NCBI RefSeq assembly: GCF_038070315.1
Contig: NZ_JBBPCC010000022.1
Location: forward strand, 62,001-126,000
Direction of reading: 5' to 3'
DNA length: 64,000 bases
Origin: Paenibacillus_G filicis
Lineage (GTDB): Bacteria; Bacillota; Bacilli; Paenibacillales; NBRC-103111
Shown: piece by piece, positions 58,280 to 64,000 of the stretch
How positions within the stretch are numbered: the first letter of the stretch is position 1
How the letters are laid out: the number at the start of each line of letters is the position of its first letter
Program-made: the position numbers and the translations under genes
Notes under the pieces: generated by a model
What the model was told of the DNA's origin: nothing
What the model saw: only the letters and a program-made list of their open reading frames with translations
Database searches by the model: none

Positions 58280-59692
58280 ATGATGCAAGCCAACAAGAAT
58301 CTACGGATGCTGCAGCTTTCGGCTGCGGCTTTGCTTTTCAATCTGCTTATATGTGCAGGGAGTCGTTTTGTTCCCTTTCTGTCGCTGACGGGCCACTGGC
58401 AAGGGTTTGAAGTAACTCCTGTCCTGATGTCGGGGCAATATGTACTCGCATGCATTCCGTTTGTCCTATGGGGAGGGACCGTGTATGTTTTTGCAAGACA
58501 CAGGGAGCATCCGGCTCTTCCTTGGCTGAGTACGCTGACGCTGACGTTCACAAGCTTTGCCATGATGGGCGAAAGCGGTGGTGAAGTGGTATTTTATTTT
58601 TCCATATTTTTGGTTATCGCTGCCGTTGCCTATTATGATAGCATCCGTCTTATCTTCATGGTGACCCTTCTATTTGCCGTTCAACATGTAGTCGGTTATG
58701 TGTTCATCCCGCAGCTGGTATTCGGGGCGGACTCCTACTCCTTACTCATGCTGTTCATCCATGCGTTGTTCGTGGTGCTCACTTCGAGCTCTACAATCCT
58801 GCAGATCCGCTCGAAGCAGAGCATAGCCCGGCAGATGGAAGAAGAACAGAAATCCAAGGAAAGCCAGCAGGCATCCTTCCAGCAGCGTGTCCAGATGTTA
58901 TCCGAACATATTCGTTCCGCCTCCCAGGCTGCCGCTGATAAATCTGAAGCCAATGTGCGAACCCATCAGGAGATGAGCCATGTATACGAAGAGGTGATCG
59001 GGGGACTGGGGAGCCAGATTTATTCGATCGAGCAAATCGAAGTAAAGCTTCTCAGCATCAACAGCGCTATTCAAAGCGCGCTAGAATCGTCCTTGGAGAT
59101 GAGAAGCAGATCGCTGGCCGCTGTGCAGGCTCTGACCGCCAATCAAGAAAAAATGCGGGTGCTGCAGCAGTATCATCGCCATATGTTGCAGCTTGTAGGC
59201 CGTACGCTCGTTGCTATGCATGAGCTCCAGCAACCGGCAGCTCGAACAAGAGGGACAGGTAGTAAGATTCAGGAATTATCCGGCCAAAGCCTGGTCACGG
59301 CGGAGGAGATTCAAGCGGCCATGGAGTGCATCTATGCAGAGAGCGAAATGAACATCCTGTACATGGAGCGGGGACAGGAGATCATCCAACGCTCTGCTTC
59401 GCTTGTAGATGACTTCGTTGCGGACTTTATCGAGATGCGCGAGATGACGGAGCAGCTTCTGCAGGATATCGTGACCATCGATCAGTGGATGGGGGCGATT
59501 AAGCTGGATGCTTCGGCGGTTGCCTGCGAGATGAGCGATATTGCATCCATTATCGGAGAACGAATGGTGTCGATGGAGGAGTTGGTCGCCATGAGCGAAA
59601 ATCACGTAAGCTCAGCGGAGCAGATCGATACCGAGCTTTCCAATTTGCATCAACTTAGCCATAAGCTTCAACAGCAACTCCTTACCACGTGA
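58280..59692 (+). CDS. Six-helix membrane protein with long cytoplasmic coiled coil (degenerate chemoreceptor-like)
   Basis: About 470 residues. Six hydrophobic segments lie in residues 10-180 (for example LSAAALLFNLLICAG, FVLWGGTVYVFA, FTSFAMMGESGGEVVFYFSIFLVIAAVAYY, LLMLFIHALFVVLTSSS), without an external domain. The rest is helical and heptad-like: QQRVQMLSEHIRSASQAAADKSEAN, then EQIEVKLLSINSAIQSALESSLEMRSRSL. It looks like an MCP cytoplasmic rod, but the conserved tip (NLLALNAAIEAARAGE) is absent. A membrane scaffold or sensor for the cytosolic MCP and HD-GYP proteins encoded downstream is a reasonable inference. The ATG at 58280 has AAAGGAAG upstream. Confidence 0.8.
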   Translation: MMQANKNLRMLQLSAAALLFNLLICAGSRFVPFLSLTGHWQGFEVTPVLMSGQYVLACIPFVLWGGTVYVFARHREHPALPWLSTLTLTFTSFAMMGESGGEVVFYFSIFLVIAAVAYYDSIRLIFMVTLLFAVQHVVGYVFIPQLVFGADSYSLLMLFIHALFVVLTSSSTILQIRSKQSIARQMEEEQKSKESQQASFQQRVQMLSEHIRSASQAAADKSEANVRTHQEMSHVYEEVIGGLGSQIYSIEQIEVKLLSINSAIQSALESSLEMRSRSLAAVQALTANQEKMRVLQQYHRHMLQLVGRTLVAMHELQQPAARTRGTGSKIQELSGQSLVTAEEIQAAMECIYAESEMNILYMERGQEIIQRSASLVDDFVADFIEMREMTEQLLQDIVTIDQWMGAIKLDASAVACEMSDIASIIGERMVSMEELVAMSENHVSSAEQIDTELSNLHQLSHKLQQQLLTT

Positions 59693-59711
59693 CTTTCCGG
59701 AGGCTGCTAGT

Positions 59712-59873
59712 ATGAACAGATTAACCGAACGAAGTGATCGGCAGCCGGGCTATACGCTCTGCGTAACCGACTATTTAACCAAGCCGACGGATCGGAGCAC
59801 AATCTCTACAGGAGGAGGTTGGCTGGTTCGTCAGTGGCGACAGGAAAAACGAGCAGGAGGGCGCAAACCTTGA
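59712..59873 (+). CDS. Small 53-residue protein in the signalling operon
   Basis: GGAGG at 59699-59703 lies eight bases before ATG 59712, and the frame runs to TGA 59871-59873. The peptide starts MNRLTERSDRQPGYTLCVTD and ends in a basic tail QWRQEKRAGGRKP. Its stop overlaps the TTG start of the next gene (TTGA), a sign of translational coupling. The start is 20 bases behind the six-helix protein. No family recognised; no membrane segment. Confidence 0.6.
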   Translation: MNRLTERSDRQPGYTLCVTDYLTKPTDRSTISTGGGWLVRQWRQEKRAGGRKP

Positions 59874-60796
59874 ATGATGACAAGCTAGACCCATTGAATA
59901 CTATGCAGGTTTTGCCGGAAGGGGCGGTTCTGGCTGCGCTCGAACAGTCTCTAGCCATGATTCAGTTTAACATGCAGGGAGAAGTGCTTTGGGCCAATGA
60001 TCATTTTGCGAAAGCGATGGGGTACCAGGCCCGGGAATTACAAGGGAAAAGGCATCAGCAGTTCTGCTTGCCGGAGTTTAGGGCCAGCCGTGACTACCAG
60101 GTGTTCTGGATGAACTTGAGAGAGGGTCATACGTTTCAAGAGAAGATTGTTCGTGTGGCGAAAAGCGGGGCCAGCATATGGCTCGAAGCCACGTATATGC
60201 CGATTAGAGATGAGCAGGGCAAGGTCACCGCTGTTCTCAAAGTGGCCACTGACATTACAGCCAGAGAACAAGCTACGATGCGTATGACTCAGGACCTGCA
60301 GCAAATGGCAGCTGATGTCCTTCACCGTTCCTCACTGGGCATAGATCGCAATAGACAGGTAGCTGAGGTCATGCAAAGTGTCACCCAGGCCAACGAAGCC
60401 AATATCCAGTTCCTACATGATCTGGAGCAGCAGGCCCAATCTGTCCGCGGTATTGTCGGAACGATCAGGGAGTTTGCCGCGCAGACGAACCTGCTTGCGC
60501 TTAACGCGGCGATTGAAGCGGCGCATGCGAAGGAGCATGGACGAGGATTTAGTGTCGTTGCCGCGGAGGTCAAGAAGCTCGCGCAGCAGGTTCAGGCAGC
60601 CGCCTATCAGATCCAGGGCTCGATCGAGGACATGGTCGAGCAAGTAGGCCGAGTCAGCCGAAGCTCGAAAAGCTCACACACGGCGATGTCCGACAGCCAG
60701 CAGCAGATTAAGTCTGCAATGGACGCGTTTACCGGCATCGGCGAAGCGGCGGCAAAGCTGGATGAGCAGGCTAAAACCTTGCATCAAGAGCTATAA
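59870..60796 (+). CDS. Cytosolic PAS-MCP signalling protein
   Basis: About 308 residues. A PAS domain (LAMIQFNMQGEVLWANDHFAKAMGYQARELQGK, then IVRVAKSGASIWLEATYMPIRDEQGKVTAVLKVATDIT) binds a ligand or cofactor; the C-terminal part is a short MCP domain with the tip FAAQTNLLALNAAIEAAHAKEHGRGFSVVAAEVKKLAQQ. No membrane segment. TTG 59870 with AGGAGGGCG upstream gives a start overlapping the preceding small ORF; a TTG at 59819 is an alternative. It resembles PAS-MCP proteins such as BdlA-type sensors, which influence c-di-GMP signalling. Confidence 0.9.
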   Translation: MNDDKLDPLNTMQVLPEGAVLAALEQSLAMIQFNMQGEVLWANDHFAKAMGYQARELQGKRHQQFCLPEFRASRDYQVFWMNLREGHTFQEKIVRVAKSGASIWLEATYMPIRDEQGKVTAVLKVATDITAREQATMRMTQDLQQMAADVLHRSSLGIDRNRQVAEVMQSVTQANEANIQFLHDLEQQAQSVRGIVGTIREFAAQTNLLALNAAIEAAHAKEHGRGFSVVAAEVKKLAQQVQAAAYQIQGSIEDMVEQVGRVSRSSKSSHTAMSDSQQQIKSAMDAFTGIGEAAAKLDEQAKTLHQEL

Positions 60797-60837
60797 CGCA
60801 AAATATAGAGGTTGAAGATGAAGGGTGTACGGCACAC

Positions 60838-61893
60838 ATGACGGATGATATCAAACGTTCAAAACTACTGATCATAGATGATCAAGCTTGCAATATTATG
60901 CTGCTGGAGCATATACTCAGCCGGGCGGGATTTAACCAGGTGGAGAGCCTGCTTGACCCTCTTGAGCTCGCCACTCGGTTTGCAGACATACAACCCGATA
61001 TGGTTCTGCTCGATATGCATATGCCGGGGATGGACGGTCTTCAGGTGCTCCGGTTGATTCGCGAAACGCTTGCGCCCGATCAATACTTGCCCGTTCTGAT
61101 GCTGACCGCCGATTTGACGCTGGAAGCGAAGCAGCGGGGATTACAAGCGGGCGTGAATGACTTTCTCACGAAGCCCTACGACCGGATGGAAGTGGTCCTG
61201 CGCATTCAGAATCTGTTGAAGGCGAGAATGCTGCATAACCAGATCCAGCAGCATAAAAGCACGTTGGAGAAGCGGGTGCGAGACCGGACGGAAGAGCTGA
61301 AGAAGGCCAAGAATGAAATTCTGCAGCTGCTCGGACGAGCGGCGGAATATCGCGATGATATGACGGGCAGACATACCTTGAGGGTGGGCAGACTGTCCGA
61401 ATTACTCGCCGAACGGCTGGGTCTGCCGGAAGAACATGTTCAGATGGTTCGAAGGGCTGCTCCACTTCACGATATCGGTAAGATCGGCATTCCGGATCAT
61501 ATTTTGCTGAAGCCGGGACGCTTTGAAGCGCAGGAATTTGAACGGATGAAGACCCATACGCTGATTGGCGCCAGCATCCTGGAGGAAAGCTCCTTCACGC
61601 TGCTGCAGATTGCCGGGATTATTGCCCGGTCTCATCATGAGAAATGGGATGGCTCCGGTTACCCCTATGGGTTGAAGGGCGAGGAAATCCCGATAGAAGC
61701 CCGAATTGTGGCGTTGGCTGATTTTTACGATGCCTTAAGACATGAGCGCCCATACAAGAGGGCCTGGACTCCTGAAGAAACAATGGCAGAGGTGAAGAGG
61801 CAGTCCGGGATGCATTTCGACCCTCAGCTTGTCGAGGTTTTTGTTCAGCTATATACGGAAGGTCTTCTGGAACAGGATGACGATGTGCTTTAG
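60838..61893 (+). CDS. Response regulator with HD-GYP domain (predicted c-di-GMP phosphodiesterase)
   Basis: A 351-residue protein. Receiver: LLIIDDQACNIMLLEHILSRAG, aspartate in PDMVLLDMHMPGMDG, lysine in NDFLTKPYDRMEV. A coiled linker leads to the HD-GYP domain: TGRHTLRVGRLSELLAERLG, PLHDIGKIGIPDHILLKPG, HTLIGASILEES, IIARSHHEKWDGSGYPYGLKGEEIPIEARIVALADFYDAL. The HD pair and the second-metal histidines are present. The GYP loop itself reads GSGYPYGLKG, as in active enzymes. It follows the PAS-MCP gene by 41 bases and probably degrades c-di-GMP in response to its receiver. Confidence 0.93.
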   Translation: MTDDIKRSKLLIIDDQACNIMLLEHILSRAGFNQVESLLDPLELATRFADIQPDMVLLDMHMPGMDGLQVLRLIRETLAPDQYLPVLMLTADLTLEAKQRGLQAGVNDFLTKPYDRMEVVLRIQNLLKARMLHNQIQQHKSTLEKRVRDRTEELKKAKNEILQLLGRAAEYRDDMTGRHTLRVGRLSELLAERLGLPEEHVQMVRRAAPLHDIGKIGIPDHILLKPGRFEAQEFERMKTHTLIGASILEESSFTLLQIAGIIARSHHEKWDGSGYPYGLKGEEIPIEARIVALADFYDALRHERPYKRAWTPEETMAEVKRQSGMHFDPQLVEVFVQLYTEGLLEQDDDVL

Positions 61894-62009
61894 CTCCACC
61901 CCTTTCCAAGCAAGGGGATGTCCGGAGATTAAAAGTCACCATTAAAGAAGGAGCTACGCTCATTCGGGTAGGGAAGAGCCTATCCGGAAAGCAGCCCCTT
62001 CCTGAACCT

Positions 62010-62509
62010 TTAGGCCTCGTAATGAGAAATATCCCCATACAGCTCAACGGTTGTCTTGCCGTTCTCCCGCACAATCCGGCTCAAGCTGGCGGGCGGGACA
62101 TCCGGATGGTTCCCTAGCTCGCTCAGACTGCGTCCGGCGTAGTAGTTCAGCAGTGCTTTCAAGGTAATGCGATGGGTGACGATCAGGAGGCTTTCTCCCT
62201 GATGCTTGGACAGAATGTCTTCCATCGCAGAGACTGAGCGGTCCAGCAGCTCGGGGTAGGTCTCGCCGTCCCCGGCAGGCGTATACAAGTGGGGTGCTTC
62301 GAAAAATTGAGCGAACCCCGTAGCGTACTTGTGTTGAATGAAGCTAATTTCTTTCCCTTCCCACAGCCCCATATTGATTTCCCTGATCCCATCGACGATT
62401 TGCGGCGTCAGAGACCTGCCATTTGTAACGATACCAGCGGTATGGACGGCTTCTCCAGGTTCCATTCCGTTTGCCCATGTCTAGCGAGATATATGGAAGT
62501 TTTGGTCAT
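62010..62509 (-). pseudogene. Histidine phosphatase (phosphoglycerate-mutase family), internally deleted
   Basis: From ATG 62509, preceded by AAGGAG, the minus strand reads TSIYLARHGQTEWNLE with the catalytic RHG motif, then changes frame. The remaining protein (VHTAGIVTNGRSLTPQIVDGIREINMGLWEG to the second catalytic histidine in LLIVTHRITLKALL) is in another frame ending at 62010. The 35-40 residues normally between WNLE and AVHTAG are missing. A deletion of roughly 100 bases plus frame change has inactivated the gene. Confidence 0.82.
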
Positions 62510-62568
62510 CTTTTTTTCTCCTTTTCATTCGTCATTGTACGGTATTCAAAAACACGGTTACAGCCCAT

Positions 62569-63429
62569 TTAAGTGCATGAACGCTGACCCGACGACGCTG
62601 TGGGCAAGCGAAGGCCGTCTGAGCGGATATGACCACGCTGGGCCAGCAGCCACTTCAGAGGAGCGGGGTTCGGCTCTGAAGTCAGGAATTGCACCAGTGG
62701 GAGCAGCTGGTCGAATCGCTGGCCCGACTCGTCGATGCGGCCGGACCGGAACAGCTCGTAGACCTGGACGAACTGGTCGCTATCCAGATTGGCGCTAGTC
62801 AGCACACCTCCCTTGCCCCCGCAGCATAGCGATGCGAAAAACAGCTTGTCTTCCCCGCAGAGAACGGGCTTGGCCAGAGATCGGACAAGCTTGAAATAAT
62901 GTCTAATACTGCCGCTAGTGTCGTTAAAACCAATGACATGATCCATCCCCATCATGCTCCGAATCGTCTCCAATTCCAGCGGTGCCCCTCTGCCGCAAGA
63001 ACCTTCCTCTATAATGATCGGCACAGCGGCCCCGGCTAACGCTTGGAATCGTGTGATACTATGCTTCCGTGCAGCTTCGCCACCACCGGAAGCGGCGACG
63101 AGCACAGCATCCGCTCCGAGAGCCCTCGCTCGGGATGCCTGCTGAACGACCGACGCTGTGCTGCCGGACAGGGCTGCCGCAATCAGCGGAATCTTCCCCA
63201 TGGTTTTACGCGCTGTCACGATCAGCAGCTCGAGCTCTTCGGGCTCGATGGCTGGCGCTTCGCCAGCCGTTCTATTCACGACGAGCCCGTGTACACCCTT
63301 GTCCACCAGCCGCTTAACGAGATCCTTGAAGGACCTCACATCCAGTCTCCCGCGGCGGTCCAAGGGCGTCACGACAGGGACGAAGACACCCTGTAAAGTA
63401 TGTTCGGTAAGCAAGGCCCTCCCCTCCAT
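62569..63429 (-). CDS. DapA/NanA-family (DHDPS-like) protein lacking the Schiff-base lysine
   Basis: About 286 residues with the dihydrodipicolinate-synthase barrel: GVFVPVVTPLDRRGRLDVRSFKDLVKRLVDKGVHGLVVNRTAGEAPAIEPEE, VLVAASGGGEAARK, and LTSEPNPAPLKWLLAQRG near the end. Two catalytic residues are replaced. Where family members have IGIKEATG, this has IGFNDTSG, so the Schiff-base lysine is asparagine; where they have YNVPSRTG it has EEGSCGRG, so the proton-relay tyrosine is lost. It should not catalyse the standard aldolase reaction. The start may be the TTG at 63414, after GGAGGGGAGG. It could have a regulatory or altered catalytic role. Confidence 0.85.
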   Translation of the reverse strand: MEGRALLTEHTLQGVFVPVVTPLDRRGRLDVRSFKDLVKRLVDKGVHGLVVNRTAGEAPAIEPEELELLIVTARKTMGKIPLIAAALSGSTASVVQQASRARALGADAVLVAASGGGEAARKHSITRFQALAGAAVPIIIEEGSCGRGAPLELETIRSMMGMDHVIGFNDTSGSIRHYFKLVRSLAKPVLCGEDKLFFASLCCGGKGGVLTSANLDSDQFVQVYELFRSGRIDESGQRFDQLLPLVQFLTSEPNPAPLKWLLAQRGHIRSDGLRLPTASSGQRSCT

Positions 63430-63859
63430 TCTCTAGGTGCAGCCGATACTCAAGCACTGAGCCTTCCCGCTAGAGCTTCTGCAGGATAGCTCCAAGCCCC
63501 GGGATCAAGACGGTCAGCTGTAGCCTGAATATATAGCGTTTCTGATGAAATGTAACCAGCCAATTGGCCGGGGTTTGAGCAAGCCGATTTGTGGTGAAAG
63601 CAGGTAACGGTGATATGTACCCATATGCACGGGGATTCTGCGATCTATGATTTCTGATAAAAATTGGACATACTAGCCAATACATTCTTTTTTCGATGAA
63701 AGAAGAGTTTTTTCTTGGCCCAAATTCATCCGACTTTGTTGCGATTTCTTGAACATGGCTGGTCGTATATTGACCATCAATGGCTGGTGACACCCGGTTG
63801 GTTCTCCTATACAGTGAGAGTGTTCAAGCGCTAATGGAAGCTAGAAGGAGCTGAAAAAC
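63430..63859. other. Upstream region of qoxA without a supportable gene
   Basis: About 430 bases. An open frame of 107 codons exists on the minus strand but has no ribosome binding site, odd composition and no recognisable domain. It probably contains the qoxA promoter; no confident -35/-10 pair could be picked. Confidence 0.35.
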
Positions 63860-64000
63860 ATGAATGTACCCAAAGCGTTGAGGGGCCTGGCGGCTGCTTG
63901 CCTGCCGGCTTTGCTGCTGCTCATGACGGGATGCACGGAGAACATAATCGTACTCGACCCCAAGGGTCCGATTGCCGAGCAGCAGCGGGATTTGATCATC
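63860..64000 (+). CDS. qoxA: Quinol oxidase subunit II QoxA, N-terminus only
   Basis: The first 47 residues. A lipoprotein signal (LRGLAAACLPALLLLMTGC, with cysteine at residue 25) is followed by TENIIVLDPKGPIAEQQRDLII. VLDPKGPxAxxQxDLI is the characteristic start of cytochrome aa3/bo3 quinol oxidase subunit II. AAGGAG nine bases before the ATG. The remaining qox genes should lie beyond the right edge. It forms part of the terminal oxidase in the cytoplasmic membrane. Confidence 0.88.
   Translation, partial: MNVPKALRGLAAACLPALLLLMTGCTENIIVLDPKGPIAEQQRDLII

Noticed and set aside
63470..63793. Open frame of 107 codons upstream of qoxA
   Set aside because: No ribosome binding site, no domain, composition unlike the neighbours; treated as non-coding.
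1..64000. CRISPR arrays, rRNA or tRNA genes, intact prophage or integrase genes
   Set aside because: None was recognised by reading; no regularly spaced repeats or cloverleaf-like sequences stood out. A tRNAscan or CRISPR search was not possible.

Overview
The window looks like chromosomal DNA of a spore-forming Firmicute of the Paenibacillaceae (Paenibacillus or a close relative). The grounds are a secreted copper-amine-oxidase-like stalk-domain protein at the left edge, a YtaF-type sporulation membrane protein, a qoxA start at the right edge, strong AGGAGG-type ribosome binding sites, frequent TTG/GTG starts, a T-box-like leader, and a BirA operator of the Bacillus kind. No rRNA, tRNA, CRISPR array or intact insertion sequence was seen.

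Layout. 0-2 kb: partial stalk-domain protein, a MerR regulator, and a non-coding stretch with repeat and gene remnants. 2-12 kb: a co-directional cluster with a peptide-type ABC importer (lipoprotein, two permeases, a double ATPase), an NtaA/SnaA-type flavin monooxygenase and an M20 amidohydrolase, then an Lrp regulator and an old-yellow-enzyme oxidoreductase. This resembles thioether/S-alkyl-cysteine salvage, by analogy with ytnJ/hipO and yxeK/yxeP of Bacillus. 12-19.6 kb: small regulators and acetyltransferases, then a complete biotin operon (bioA-D-B-F, a BioH-like esterase, bioC) behind a near-perfect BirA operator. 20-29.6 kb: MocR regulator with a CynX-type transporter, an epimerase, acetyltransferases (one broken), a CopD-like membrane protein with a DJ-1/PfpI protein, TetR with a FrnE-like DsbA protein, and GAPDH with a palindrome at its promoter.

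30-43 kb is a patchwork containing remnants of a GntR gene, an ABC solute-binding gene, an SDR, an IS110-like transposase, an LLM monooxygenase and an aldehyde dehydrogenase. Intact genes between them include an MBL hydrolase, signal peptidase I, an orphan high-GC murD, cysK with an Rrf2 regulator, and a RlmA-type 23S rRNA methyltransferase. The methyltransferase is preceded by a nine-residue leader peptide ending in Arg-Leu-Arg and by an intrinsic terminator, the layout of a macrolide-inducible attenuator. A short T-box-like leader at 43.0-43.2 kb precedes a small-molecule methyltransferase.

44-53 kb: LysR with a second CynX-type transporter, a VanRS-like two-component system with a phospholipid-methyltransferase-like gene and a small membrane protein, an XRE-DUF1232 fusion, YtaF, a HAD phosphatase and AraC. 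53.9-61.9 kb: a signalling cluster with a 7TM receptor carrying a pseudo-histidine-kinase, REC and a LytS-type kinase, its BTAD response regulator, a six-helix membrane protein with a long coiled coil, a small uncatalogued ORF, a cytosolic PAS-MCP protein and a REC-HD-GYP phosphodiesterase. The right edge has a broken histidine phosphatase gene, a DapA-like protein lacking the Schiff-base lysine, and the beginning of qoxA.

The most interesting observations are the RLR leader/attenuator, the reduced T-box, the pseudokinase signalling cluster, and two small ORFs lying in operons (47532-47684, 59712-59873). All functional assignments come from reading motifs by eye; no database search was run.
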